64,000 nucleotides of DNA, from positions 1 to 64,000 of the forward strand of contig JAWZYV010013289.1 of NCBI GenBank assembly GCA_038373885.1. The letters are read 5' to 3'. Below are positions 1 through 11,390 of the stretch, piece after piece. Source of the DNA: Cheiracanthium punctorium (Eukaryota; Arthropoda; Arachnida; Araneae; Cheiracanthiidae). How positions within the stretch are numbered: the stretch's first letter is position 1; the number at the start of each line of letters is the position of its first letter. The translations under genes were made by a program, and so were the position numbers. The notes below the pieces were generated by a model that saw nothing but the letters and a program-made list of their open reading frames with translations, was not told where the DNA came from and did not search any database.

Positions 1-376
1 TGATAAATAAGGTAAAAGTAAATTGATCAAATTAAAAGTAGAGTAATTTTAATTTACTTAATTCGATAATCAGACATTTACTTTGATTAGCAGGTAGAAA
101 TCACTCGTTTAAAGTGTTTGAAACATAATTTTAGCAGATATTTGTGTTCGTGATTAAAATTAAAAATTGATGTATGAAATCTCCAGTAAAACGCTTAGCC
201 ACAATTGGTGTCCCATATTTTAAAATTATGTGAACCCTACAGTGTATTAAGTTACATTTATACGTTTTCAATAATTTGTTCTTAGTTAAATTAATTCAAA
301 GACCGGCATTTGGTGGTTTTATCATTCAAGAAATGAAAGTCCGTTTGCTATTGCTTTTGACCAACTCACTTCTGTA
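1..376. other. AT-rich non-coding DNA
   Basis: No gene or RNA signature is seen. It ends in the left copy (369-376, cttctgta) of the target-site duplication of the next hAT element. Confidence 0.6.
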
Positions 377-399
377 CAGAGTTGGGCAGTATCGCAAAT

Positions 400-545
400 A
401 TATGTATTTGAAATACTATTTTCCAAATACATTTGTATTTTTTATTTTCACAAGAAAAAGCAAAGTATTTTGAAAATGTATTTTAAAATAAATTTTCAAT
501 GTATTTGGTATTTTCGAAATACTGAAAATACATTTTTCATTTTGA
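400..545. repeat. Left subterminal AATACA/TGTATT repeats of the hAT element
   Basis: Repeated gtattt, aatac and aaatacat motifs crowd the left end. The same motifs crowd the right end at 2870-3000. In hAT elements such subterminal motifs commonly bind transposase; that role here is inference. Confidence 0.6.
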
Positions 546-1021
546 CGTTAAATTAATCTTACACAAAAAAATTAGCTTGGTTTGGGAAAATCAAACAAAA
601 ATAATAGAACTGTAAATTATTTTTTCCCAGTTCATGATATAAACAATTCTGTTGCATCTGCAATATTTTAGTGTTATATATGGTAACTAAAGAGGTGTTA
701 GGATTTTTTGCAACGCTTAGGTTATGTTAAACAGGAAGGAGGGGGGAAATCTCACACGCCTATTTAGGTCAGTTTAATGATATTCGGGTCTAGGAGGTTT
801 TCTGTATTGCTGATAACTGATTCACAAATGTGAATGCAGCTGAAAAGGGAGAAAAACATGTTTCAGTAACATTCATTAGATTTCTGAAAAAGAATTTATC
901 AGTAATTCCAAATGCGTTACTAAGTTACAGAAAAATAAGCCAGTCAGCATTTCTGAAGTTATATTACGAGATGGATCAAGCTTCCAGTTAAGATGAGTTT
1001 GCGAGTCGGGCAATTCTCAGG

Positions 1022-1185
1022 GGAAAAAGTTTTCAAATTTTATTTGTAGATGCAAATGAGAAAGTTAAGGCTCAGTGTCAGTTTTGCCAACAGAAAAGAT
1101 CTATCATAAGTGAAACATTCAAAACTTTTACAAATTTTAAAACTCCCTTAAAGGTAAAACTTCAATTTTATCATAAAATTGATTA
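1022..1185 (+). pseudogene. hAT transposase fragment, BED-type zinc finger
   Basis: One frame reads a short BED-like motif: a CxxC pair (CQFC) about 20 codons in, followed by a conserved-looking stretch with TNFKTPLK. In BED finger transposases the CxxC is followed by an N-L-x-x-H-L type helix with paired H residues. The helix is recognisable here but the histidines are only partly preserved. It lies upstream of the dimerisation domain in the same element and orientation, as expected for the DNA-binding N-terminus. There is no convincing start codon, and the region between the two pieces is not open. Confidence 0.5.
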
Positions 1186-1698
1186 AACTGAGTTCTTTTG
1201 TTCAAATGTTTAAATGAATTAAATAAGTCATGAATATTAATAAAGCTTTTCACCGCCTTTTTTTTCAAGTGAGGAAACCTTTTTTAATTGAATGCTCGGC
1301 AAGTCATACTTACTTCTCTTTCCATCAAAGCATGTTTGTCCTACAGTATACATATATTTATTTATTTATTTAGTTAGTTAGTTTTGTCCTGTTTGGAAAT
1401 CTAAGTAAACCTTAAGTTTCTTTTATTAATTTTAATTGTTCATCATTTACTTATCTTTTTCTCATCAGATATTTAGAATCATGGATGGATCGTATTCGAG
1501 TTCTCCGAAATTTAAACCTCACCACTGATGTCTGTATTAAAAAATATTAGCTATAGGTTTGAATACGCTTTAAGAGCTTGAACCCTAAATTTACGCTTCT
1601 TAACATAATTTAAGGTTTTATTTTATTAGCTTGGATGAAATGAAAATTTCAATAAACTTTTCAATTTTTAATGTTATTCTTATCAAATTATAAGCAAT

Positions 1699-2215
1699 TT
1701 CAGAGTGATGCGACAGAAGTTGCCGATAGCGACCGCCCCCACCCCTCCCCGAGATAAAGAAATTAATGTAAAAGATCCTATTTTACTTCCATGGAATGGA
1801 TGTATATGTCAATCTTCTAACTAACCGCCCCCACAGACGACAAAGTAACCGCCCCCCCCCCAAAAAAAACTTGCATTAATCCTCCACTGAAACTTCTACG
1901 GATGATGATGAAGATTGGTTTGAATTTAATGACTCCGAACCATATACCAAAAATTCACGAAATGCGGTTGAACTTGAACTGCTAAAGTTACTTTCCGAAA
2001 AATCAAAAGTTTTGAAAGTTTTAAATTCATATCCGACAGTAAAAGAACTTTTCATGAAATTCAACACAAGTTTGCCGACTAGTGCTCCTGTCGAAAGACG
2101 TTTTTGCTTTACAGGTATTATAAGTGCTCCACAAAGAAATTTACTAAGCGATAATCAGTTCGAAAAACTAGTTTTTTTTTAAAGCAAATTATTCTCTTTC
2201 TAAATCATAGTGCTT
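1699..2215 (+). pseudogene. hAT transposase C-terminal dimerisation domain, broken
   Basis: From 1890 a plus-strand frame runs to a stop at 2180-2182. It contains the diagnostic hAT C-terminal block: the motif around LPTSAPVERRF, then a glycine-containing stretch, then RNLLSDNQFEKL. A slip in the T-run at 2172-2180 shifts the frame. The expected final residues (KANYSL) continue in the next frame to about 2210. A possible 5' continuation lies at 1699-1720, left of a nested MITE. In this family the domain dimerises the transposase and helps build the catalytic core. The DDE residues themselves are not found, so this is a relic. Confidence 0.75.
1715..1889. mobile_element. Small hAT MITE inserted in the hAT transposase, left end decayed
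   Basis: The stretch from about 1728 to 1889 matches the MITE copy at 30649-35438. Both have C-rich ends and a shared core, aaattaatgtaaaagatc, followed by ctattttacttcc. The right end here, ttaatcctccactg, fits a hAT terminal repeat of the type CAGTGGCGGATTAA. The left terminal repeat is not recognisable. This copy lacks the copia insertion and so shows the empty site of that insertion. Confidence 0.6.
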
Positions 2216-2344
2216 AGAATAACTAACTATGCCATCTTTTAAAAATCCTTTTCAAAATTTCTTTATTAAATTGTATACTGTTAAGTAAACTAATACAAGG
2301 AAACACTTTTCTTTTGTAGTAATATATGAAAACATCTTGTGTTT

Positions 2345-2590
2345 GCGTGATTATGGAAACGCTATACTAAGGCAATCTGCCAAGGATGGGGGGATGCCTA
2401 GGTAGGAGAACTTTCTAAGGGGTTCTAAAGCGTATTCACGTTACATCTGGAAAAAACTACCAAAAATCCAGACTGTTAGATCGACAGCTGCTCGATGGGA
2501 CCCGATCCCGGGACCTTCACTCTTCGGCCGTCTACCATTTTCAGTGACATAACTACTGTGCGAGGGTAAGGCTATAAATGTATCTTAAAG
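2345..2590 (-). repeat. SINE-like repeat with a tRNA-derived head
   Basis: On the minus strand the segment near 2510-2585 carries a box-A-like element (tcgcacagtagt) and, about 40 bp on, a box-B-like element (ggtcccgggatcgg). These are the internal RNA polymerase III promoter parts of tRNA-derived SINEs. The following body (about 2350-2500) recurs at 42608-42755 and again at 43505-43640 in the opposite orientation. It is not a functional tRNA: no full cloverleaf forms. Confidence 0.45.
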
Positions 2591-3010
2591 TGGAAATATA
2601 ATTCAACTCATCGTCGTTTAGAAATATATTTAATTTTATATTTCAATTCCATTCATTAGCACTGAAAAATAACGTTCAATAAATACTTGTCACACATTTT
2701 TGCTTTCGTGCCTTTTAAGATGCAATTTATTCCAGGAAAAATTCAAGTATATGTAAAAAAAAAAGAAGTTACTATTAAATTTGTTTGTTCATCTTAAAAT
2801 ACACTGGAATAAAATAAACTAGAAGTTTCTGTAGAAAATTTTACTTAATTGAAGTTTTAGACGTATTTCGTGTGTATTAAGAAAATACATGTATTTTGTA
2901 TTTTTTCAATTTAGAAAGCATTTTGTATTTTGTAATTTTTTGTGTTTGAATAAATGTAATTTGTATTTTGAATCGAAAATACATTCTTTTATGTATTTTT
3001 CCCAACTCTG

Positions 3011-3882
3011 CTTCTGTAGCTGCTTTCAAAGAGCATTGCAGAGCAAGCAGTAATTATTTTTATTTCCAACGCAGGGGAGTAGAATACTCCCCTCCGTTGC
3101 ACTGGAGAGAGTATGAGGGAACGTCCTCTAAGTGAAAATGTACTCCCCCTCTCTGTACAACGGGGCATGAGGGGGAGAAAAGCAATAAACTTTAGGTTTA
3201 CCATTGCCGATCTGTGGGAAGATAGGCGTTTCCCCACCTTCTTCCGCAAATTCTCCCACTCTAATTGCTGCTTGGACAAAAAAAAACCCTTTAGAGATGG
3301 TCCCTTATGCTGGAGGAAAGGAAACCGGGGAAGGGGGGCAAAGAAGGGAAGTGAGGGTCAATTCTGGGGTCAAGGTGACGGTTGACCAGAAGCACTGGAA
3401 AAAAAGACTCATTGTCTGCTTTGTACGTGTTTCGCTTTCCCAAGAAAATATCCCATTTCCTTTACTTCTCTTTTTGGAGATTCCAATTTGTTTCAAAATG
3501 AGATTCCGTTTGCTACAAATAGAGCTTTGAGTCGAAGTCAAATAAATATTAGTTTATCAAACATTCATTAGACTTAAAAAAATAAAACCCTCATATAGAT
3601 ATTCTTTCTTTCTTTCTTTCACTCATTCCATTCCATAATGTTGTAATGATATAAAATTATTTTCGCAAGAAAATTCATTTACATGTTTTTCTCGGAGTAA
3701 TTACTCAAATAAATTAATCTAACTTGTATTTTAAAATAATATCAATCGAATTAGTGAAAAGGATTCGGTTGAAATTTATTAGGTTTTACTGTATAATAAT
3801 AAAATTTTGTCTTAAACGGAAATAAATTTTCTTCCATTGGCGCAGTTTTCCAAACAAACGCAGTTTAAACAAAAGTTATATC
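3011..3882. other. Non-coding DNA, unclassified low-copy repeat-like block
   Basis: No gene was recognised. The block at 3070-3200 is unusually GC-rich and contains two imperfect copies of a motif of about 40 bp. A small perfect hairpin (ggggagtagaatactcccc) lies near 3075. The overlapping short open frames at 3100-3540 on both strands have no recognisable domain. The last 8 bases (3875-3882, gttatatc) are the left target-site duplication of the next MITE. Confidence 0.5.
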
Positions 3883-4144
3883 CAGTGGTGCATACAGGGA
3901 AAGGGCTAAGACGCTTGAGCGCCCCTCCTCCCCCTTTCCAAAGACATTTCTAAAGGGTAGCATTTTACTTTAATGTGCATTTTGCATAGGGAAAATAACC
4001 TTTTATTCTAAATTCACCCTCCCAAAACAAATTTGAATACTTTAAAGTGATATTTTGTTTTATTGCATATCGTGTTTAGGTCACAAAAGTTTTTTTTTCT
4101 TTTTTTTTTAATTAGCCCCTTCTAAAAAAATTTCTCCTCAACTG
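3883..4144. mobile_element. hAT MITE, 262 bp, 8-bp TSD gttatatc
   Basis: The element starts cagtggtgcatac and ends ctcaactg. Identical 8-bp repeats gttatatc flank it at 3875-3882 and 4145-4152. The start resembles the common arthropod hAT end CAGTGGYGTA. It has no coding capacity. Confidence 0.75.
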
Positions 4145-4152
4145 GTTATATC

Positions 4153-6014
4153 CTAGAGTAAGTATTCAGAGGACCAAGAAATATTTGATAAAAGAACAAG
4201 TTTCCGCGTAGTTAAAGATCCGCTTTAGACAGGCTTGAGCTTTGACTATGCATTATAACTTTAGTACATTTCAGAATCTTCAAAAAAGAAGGTAAAAAAC
4301 GCAATTTTTAAAATGTTTTTAGTAACGGTCTCTTGAAAAACGTTATAGTTTATAAACAATGGTCCTCTATATAAATATTTCGTAGTGATAGAACTTGTAG
4401 GCTTGAAAAAAAAATAATAATAATTTTGGTTTAGTTTAATCCCCGGTCAGTTTTTAATGACTTAAATCACCTCATATATAATTTGTCTCACATTCTCGCT
4501 TTATTCACTTTCACAGTAACATGACAAGTAAAGATAAATTTTTGATTAAAAAAACTAATCTTTAAATGTATTTTAATTTTTTCTAATATTATTTCGGCTT
4601 AGCTGAAAGTTAAATTTGAAAATTATTTTATTTTTAGTGATGTGTATCACTAAACGATTTTTAAATATTTTAATCATTTTAATATATTTTAAATGCTTCC
4701 AGATAAGTCATCATTATATTTTTTATCCGTTTTTTTTTGCATAACTCCCCTCACACACACACACACACCCGCGAAAGAAAAAAAAATTAGTGGATCTCAC
4801 CATTAATGTGTTAAAAATTACAAATTAATAGAGTTAAAAAAAATCCTCTCCTGAACTATAGTTTTGTTATAATTATTTCTACTGACATCAAAATACAACA
4901 GAATATTACAGTGTAAACAATTCATTCAAATAATACATGTTCTGTTGTAGATTAAGCATTAACAGAATATCTTTTTATTTTTACATAAGCAAGCACTTCT
5001 TGTAAATAATCAATTAAAGAGATAATTAAACTCTTTACATTACTTTAATTCATTATAATTTGTCAATTATTTCATTTGGTTGTTCTGTTGAACAACACAC
5101 AGAATTGGTAATCCAGAACCGGCCCTACAAATTTAACATGCACATTCGTCGCGTGTACAGGTTTTTCTTAGATCACAAGAGGATAGACACAAGAGGAAAT
5201 CACTGCACTCGTGCTTTGCAACGGTGGGGAGCGAAGCAGACAATAATTTTTAGGCATGTTATTCCGTAACACTTAATACACCCGGGCAACGTTTGCAACG
5301 GAAGTTTATCTTTATGTGTGTGTGTAAAAAGGGGGGGGGGCACTCGCTAAATACTCATGCACTTCAAGTCGAATTACGGAATTTTGCACCCCGTATCTAG
5401 TTAGTAGTATAAACCTTTTGTATGCAAATAAAATAATTTTGTCCCGAATGAATGATTTTGGAAGCATTGTGAAATTGCTTTCAGGAATAAAGCTGTACAG
5501 ATATCTTATTCACATGCAATAACAATAATTGTTTTTTTTTTTTTTTGCACAGCCTCTTTCAGCTTGTGGGCCGTAGAAATTCAAATGTTATGTATCAAAG
5601 GTCAAGTAGTGCACCCTTTTAACTAATATAGTTTTAAAAACAAAATATTAAAGACTACTTGATGGATGTAATGACACAATTCCAAATTTTTAATTAGAAT
5701 TTTCTCTTAATTTTGCAAATTAAGTTCTTGAAAATCTGGTGGCACACATAGGCAAGGCAAATGTGTAATCCCACAGTACTGTGATTGTTTGTGTCATGTT
5801 TGCAACAAGCTCGGTTGATGATAACTAAATTAAACATTTAGATTAGATGAATGATTTTTTTAACAGTAGGTATGCTACATTGTTTACAAAAAAAGAAAAT
5901 TTGTTCATCGAACTCAATTTTTTGTAGTTATGACCCATCGAGTTTATTGTGGGCATGACAATACTGTGGAATCTCACAAATAGCAAATAAAAATTCTTGA
6001 TAATATGATGGGAC
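4153..6014. other. AT-rich non-coding DNA
   Basis: No gene was recognised. It contains short CA, T and G runs (4744-4770, 5530-5546, 5316-5340). A segment at about 5095-5440 is related to 10105-10415 and is listed separately. Confidence 0.5.
5095..5440 (+). repeat. Unclassified dispersed repeat, copy 1
   Basis: Similar in order and orientation to 10105-10415. Both have a cggccctaca block followed by an aacatgcaca/aacgaacaca type stretch. Some 200 bp later both have a (GT)n tract running into a long G run, then cactcg and an ATGCA-rich stretch. No coding domain or terminal repeat is seen, so the class is unknown. Confidence 0.45.
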
Positions 6015-6179
6015 CAGGGGCATAGCCAGAAATTTTTCATGGGGGGGGGTTACGACTACTACAACTCTATATGTATACATGTGTGTAATAATGTAGTGAA
6101 GAATATACATTTTGTATGGGTAAAATTTCTCATGGGGTGTTATGACCCCCCTAACACCCTCCCCTTGGCTACGCCCCTG
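6015..6179. mobile_element. hAT MITE, 165 bp, CAGGGGCRTAGCCA ends
   Basis: Terminal inverted repeats caggggcatagccag and ttggctacgcccctg bound the element. The flanking 8-mers gatgggac (6007-6014) and gatggcac (6180-6187) match at 7 of 8 positions, a decayed target-site duplication of hAT length. The interior is G-rich and non-coding. Confidence 0.8.
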
Positions 6180-6722
6180 GATGGCACATATTCATAAAAG
6201 TCTATTAATTATAACTGAAATTTTCTGCTGCCATATTTATGGCCATTAAAAACAAATCTGAAAGAATTACATTTTCACAATTAATTCCTTTTCCTAAAAA
6301 TTTAATTGATGGATTCTGTTGTGTTTTTCAGCATGCAACTGGCTTGGCAGATGAATGGAAAAGGGTGTCATGAGCTAGTAATAGCCCGTAGGGCCTAGGT
6401 TGTGCATCCCTGATTTAAATCAAGATTAAAATCACCGATTTAAATCTGCTGATGTAAATCATTGACACCCTATTTAAAAACGAATGAAAAGTTGTATGGT
6501 TTCTTACAAGTACCACTTTAAAGCACTGTCACCTTTCGGGATTTCCTAATTTTTTAAAGAAAGGGTTGCTAATAGAAATTAAACATTTTAATTAACACGT
6601 ATTATCTTAAAAAGAAAGGCATGCTTAGCCATGAGGGGCGTAGAAGGGAGCGTTATATGCCCACTCCGACCCAAGCCACTGTTACTGTGAAATTCTTGGG
6701 TTATTTAAGTATCATGTACATA
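6180..6722. other. Non-coding DNA
   Basis: No gene was recognised. At 6412-6470 a palindromic GATTTAAATC motif is repeated several times, suggesting a remnant of a palindromic MITE whose ends I cannot define. Confidence 0.4.
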
Positions 6723-7513
6723 CAGTGCGCACCGGTTATAACGGACCAGGGATCTAACGTACTATCGGTTATAACGTACCTAGAAGCTAGGTCCCGATTG
6801 AAGTCCTATATTTATATTGTTTAACTTCGGTTAAAACATACTTAACAAAAGTACGTACTTCGGCTATAACGTACATTTTATACCAAAGCCAAAAATAAAA
6901 TCTTGCTTTTCTTAAGCATTTTATTTCCTTTTTCTCGGAAATTTCAGTACGTTCACAAACACTCGTTGTCAGTTTTAGAATCTCTAGCGAGATGAATTGT
7001 GTATGAATGAAGGGAGCTATCTTTTATCTTTTTCCCCTGCTAGGCAAGGCTAAGAACAAGACCATGTTTTCTCTTTGTTATTCATCAATATAAATGCCTT
7101 CTGAAAAGCCCTACTATAATGATCCTGATGATAGTGAAGTACCAAGCATACCCCACGCATTACATGCTGCTAAAACATTATTACGATTTTTTGAATGCCG
7201 AAGTGATGATGCGGAGACTCTACAAAAGTCTATTATGGATATCAAAAACGGTATCTTTAAAGTAGCATCTGCTGATTTAAAACAAAAGAAAATTAGAGAT
7301 TATTTATCTAAATAAAAAATGTTCTGTTTTTATTTAATTTAAATTTTAAAAAATCACACCTGTTTAAAACACACATTACAGTGAAATTATGAGCCCACTT
7401 TCTTTTTTTGTGTAATATTGAATCTTACTGCCGGTATTGCTTATAACGTACTTCGGCTACAAAGTTCTACTTTTTGAGGTCCCGTGAGAGTACGTTATAA
7501 CCGGTGTCTACTG
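6723..7513 (+). mobile_element. pogo-type (Tc1/mariner superfamily) element, internally deleted
   Basis: Inverted ends read CAGTGCGCACCGGTTATAAC on the left and, as reverse complement of the right end, CAGTAGACACCGGTTATAAC. TA dinucleotides flank both sides (6721-6722, 7514-7515), the duplication made by this superfamily. Additional ggttataacgtac motifs are subterminal. At 791 bp it is far shorter than a full pogo/Tigger element. It keeps only the last part of the transposase gene, so it must have been moved by a transposase supplied in trans. Confidence 0.8.
7094..7315 (+). pseudogene. pogo/Tigger-like transposase C-terminal remnant
   Basis: A 73-codon open frame lies inside the element and ends shortly before its right terminal repeat. 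It has the look of a pogo/Tigger (CENP-B/jerky-like) transposase tail: an acidic stretch (DPDDSEVP), a helix with ALHAAKTLLRFFE, and a basic end with IRDYLSK. The DNA-binding CENP-B domain and the DDE catalytic domain are absent, so it cannot be a transposase. The ATG at 7094 may be just an internal methionine. The assignment rests on the element's ends and the tail pattern, not on catalytic residues. Confidence 0.6.
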
Positions 7514-7515
7514 TA

Positions 7516-10104
7516 CTAAAATGCTTGACATCCTGATTTGAGGTTATGTAATATGGTATCATATTCACTCCTGATTTGTAATCAGTTATGGCTTGTTATT
7601 ACTGGTTTTCTTTTCATAAGTGCAGGAATTTATTCTGAATCATGGTAATTTATCTTGTTAACTCTTTGGTTTTAAATAATAATTCTTAGAATGAATGATT
7701 TATAAGTATATATATTTACATAAAACTATTTTTATTTCTGAAAGTATTTAATTTAAATATTACTTCTTTTATTTTAGACATGCTTTTTTTTCAGAATTAA
7801 ATTATGGTATTAATAAGTCAGTTTAAAGAAACTTCCTTAAAAGAACTTTTTACATCAAATGTTAGTATAAATGTAATGTTTTTAAACAAATTTTCATTTC
7901 TAAATGCTAAAAAAAAACTTTTTTAAAGGAAACTGGCTAAAAATTATTTGAAACTCATTTCTTAAGATGTAAAATATCGGCTATATATAACTGTATTTAA
8001 AATTAATTTTTAATTAGTTTTGTTGTAATAGTTTTAATAATTATATTTTTACCATTATTAGTATTGCAAAGATTATTCCCCTTCACCAACTTTGATTAAA
8101 TATACGCACCGGAAAAAAAGCGCATAATTTGAATGGTTTCATTTTTGGGGCGTGAAATGAAAAAAATGTGAGAAACAAGTGGGCGTCCAAAAGGGCGTAA
8201 AGAGAGGTACATTAGTGTATTTTGTATTTATCTCTATTGAAAATTGCCATTCAGACAACTTTTCCAGTAGCCCCATGGCCGTCCGAAACGCCTCAACGCC
8301 CTTTAGCTTTTGATAAAGTTTTTTTATTTTTATTTTTACATAGAAAAGAAATTACTACACATCTGCACTTTTACTGCAAAACAAATTTAAGCCCAGTAGT
8401 CAAGTGAATGCCTTCACCTCCCTCTTCTACAAATTTGAACCCAGTATTTAACTGAAGGCTAAGTGAAAATACAAGTGTTTCTATAAGGAGGGCACTCAGA
8501 GTGTGAAGCATGTTAGTGTAAAAATGCTACTAAAAAAGAAAAAAAAAGAATTCAAATACTTAAAAAAAGTCCACTCCACCAAAAAGCGCACTTTCGGATG
8601 CCCACTCCTTTCTTACATTTTTTATTTCAAGTGCCCCCCCCCCCCTCACACACAGACACACACACTCATAAAAAAAATTAAACCCCTTCAATATTATGCG
8701 GGGTTTTTTTTACGCTTTCTTCAGTCCACCGAATTGATAGTGCCACTATGTATAATTGAGTAATTTTGCTTCAAGGCTTTATTTTTTATGCAAAATTTAA
8801 GATAAGTCCATCAACAATTTTGCATTAGAAACATTTATTTCTAAAAAGAAAATGTTTACAGCATCCTTTTCAAGCAGTCATAAGATTGTAAACAAGCAAA
8901 AACTAATGCACATATGAACAAACGCTACATATGAGAAAACGCTAGAAATAAATTTCTTTTGTTTTGTGAAAGACGATGAGGTCATTCAATGAAATAACTG
9001 AATAAATTCGTTTTGTAGCGATTTTTTCCTTTAACAGATTACATGAAGAAATAAAATCTGTATTAAACTGGGGCTTAGTTGAAGCAGAGTGGGGTACGGC
9101 TCGGTTTTATATATGTCTTAGTGAGTTTTGTATTTCTTTGGCATAATTAACATTTAATTTTTTTTTACAAAGTTTTCATTAGTTTTACTTTTTCTCATTA
9201 ATACTTCCTAAAATCATGGACACCCATACCATTTGGGGGCAAGGGGGGTGGGCTGCTCATCTCCAGATTTGATTTCAAATACTATTTTAGTACAAAGAAA
9301 TTGAGTATGCTATAAAAATGTTCAGTCTATCGACAGGGATCGAGATCATCTTGCATCATTATATGTACGTTGAAGCGTCAAATGAATTAGATTTGAAAAA
9401 ATTTTTTCCTCATGTATCATTTGAAATTCCTTGCACTTGTAAGTTTTTCATGCGTTTTATTTAACTAATTTGCAAATTTTAAATTCTCTTAAATAATAGT
9501 TACCATACTCTTTTTTTAATATATATTTGGCCCCTCACCCCTAAAATACTAACTATTTATTTTATCGTTATTTATTTTGTTATCAAAACGCAACATAATT
9601 TAACATGGCGAAATATTCACATAAATAAGACATGATATCAGGCCGACAGGATTTTCGGGACCCAGGACAGCCATTTGCGAAGGGAGACCCCCCCCCCCCG
9701 CCTCTCAAAAAAAATTTATCCAGAAGAAATTTTTAAACACTTTACAGCTAGTGCAATTTGAATTTACCGTAGGCCATACACTGTAAAAGCACTTATTTTC
9801 GCACTGTAAAAGCATCTTATTTTCGCGAATTTTTTATACGTTGAACCGAAAGCTAAAACATCACGAAAATACCTAAACATAGAACCCTTTTTGCATAAGG
9901 CATTTTAAGAAATTCCCGTTTTTCCGGAAAGTTCGTACTCCCCCCTCCCCATTTTGAACAGCTGCAAAGAAGCTGATATAAATGTAAGTGAATGAGCTGC
10001 ATTCTATTAGTTGTATTACTGTTTTGCATTCGTGAAATAGTTGTGTAGTATTCAACAAATAGTTTTAAGAACGTAAGTTGTCAAGAGAGAGTTTGTAGCT
10101 GTAG
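7516..10104. other. AT-rich non-coding DNA
   Basis: No gene was recognised. Low-complexity runs include C runs near 8634 and 9689. A short direct duplication of a segment of about 27 bp (ctgtaaaagca...ttattttcgc) sits at 9781-9830. The frames at 8222-8407 and 8503-8763 carry no known domain. Confidence 0.5.
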
Positions 10105-10415
10105 TACCATCTTGAATCTATCAGACAACCAAACAAATATACGGCCCTACATTTCTAACGAACACATTTGCTATGTTTATGGAGCATGTATTCGATCTTC
10201 TGTCCAAATCTTAAGTATGGGGGTCAAATGAATGTTAAACGAGTAAAATCACTAAAGTTAAATTAGATATAAATCTGATATTGTTGAAACTCATCTAAAT
10301 AATACAATAATTTTGCAAGCATGCATTTTGTGTGTGTGTGTGTTTGGGGGGGGGGGTAACACTCGAAATATGCATATGAACTTAATATTCATCAAAACTA
10401 TGGTGCTGACCTAAG
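10105..10415 (+). repeat. Unclassified dispersed repeat, copy 2
   Basis: Partner of 5095-5440, with the same order of motifs: a cggccctaca block, then a GT tract running into a G run at 10331-10357, then cactcg. Confidence 0.45.
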
Positions 10416-10631
10416 TCTAATTAAGAATAACGGTGGTCCTAGGCTTACTATTTTTTTTTAGGAGATTCTATGTAGTTTAACCATGGAAAAAATATTTGTT
10501 CCTGTTTAAAATATTTTATGTAGTATTTGAGTCGTATAAAAGAATGCTCTTCGCAGACTATTTTTTATAGCATTTTAACTCTTTTGCAGGGACAAATATA
10601 ATAATTGTCATAAATTGGGCTCTTAGGACGG

Positions 10632-10634
<3 letters not shown>

Positions 10635-10682
<48 letters not shown>
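10635..10682. repeat. (TA)n microsatellite
   Basis: About 24 uninterrupted TA units directly abut the start (cagtaaggcacc) of a pogo-like relic. This could reflect insertion into, or expansion of, the TA target. Confidence 0.95.
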
Positions 10683-10684
<2 letters not shown>

Positions 10685-10685
<1 letters not shown>

Positions 10686-11390
10686 TAAGGCACCGTTTAT
10701 TTTTTCTCATTTATACGTCATTTTCATGAAGTCCCGATTCATTCCTATTTATTTTAATGCAAAAATGCTTCGTGTATACGACGCACAATATCGGTTATAC
10801 GCAGTTTTAAATTTTCCTTAGTTTCGAAAATTTTGTCTCTGTGTTTATGTTACTCTTTAGGGAGAAATTGTGGAGAGTTGTACATTTAACAACCTTCTTG
10901 TAAAGACGCCGTTGACTTTTTAAAAATGTTTACAACTCACTTTGCCTATCCGAAAACGTTGGGAAAAGACTTTTCATGAACTTAATTCAATCCGTAATGC
11001 TGTAACTAATAATTAATGACAATCAGCAAATCGGGCGACTATGGATGGTTCATTAAATTCAATGTCTGTGCAAACAAAAATTACATCATGGTATTCAATG
11101 TATATTACATGAATCTTAAATGTATGCAGTATTAGGTATTGCCCAATAAATGTAGGATTTGTTTCACTTTCAAGATAATTTTTTATTTTACTTTATTTTT
11201 TAACTTAGTTTTTACCCGAAAACACAATATCTAACATGAACAAATTTACTATTACCTTAAAAAGCATACAATTATTATATTTACATAAATTTGCATTAGC
11301 AGCGTTGTTAAACATGTAATAATAAAAGTTGTTTATTAATATTTCATTTATACGTCGTTTTAGATTGGCGAATCCCGACTGGTCATTCAA
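10685..11390. mobile_element. Relic of a pogo-like element, right end missing
   Basis: It begins CAGTAAGGCACC next to TA repeats. It carries repeated ggttatacgcag and catttatacgtc motifs resembling the subterminal motifs of pogo elements. A second block at 11341-11390 repeats the 10708-10740 segment (catttatacgtc...cccga) in direct orientation. A short stretch ending near 11090 (QTKITSWYS in one frame) looks like the end of a Tigger-type transposase. Reading frames are broken and no right terminal repeat is found. The class is tentative. Confidence 0.4.

Larger units (their letters stand above)
377..3010 (+). mobile_element. hAT DNA transposon, 2.6 kb, degenerate, with target-site duplication
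   Basis: The two ends are inverted repeats: cagagttggg starts at 377 and cccaactctg ends at 3010. They are flanked by identical 8-bp direct repeats, cttctgta, at 369-376 and 3011-3018. An 8-bp duplication and CAG...CTG ends are hAT hallmarks. Inside, on the plus strand, lie a BED-type zinc-finger piece and a hAT dimerisation domain, so this derives from an autonomous copy. Both subterminal regions are rich in AATACA/TGTATT motifs. A small hAT MITE and a SINE-like repeat are nested inside. The transposase is broken by stops, frameshifts and missing sequence, so the element is dead. Confidence 0.85.
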
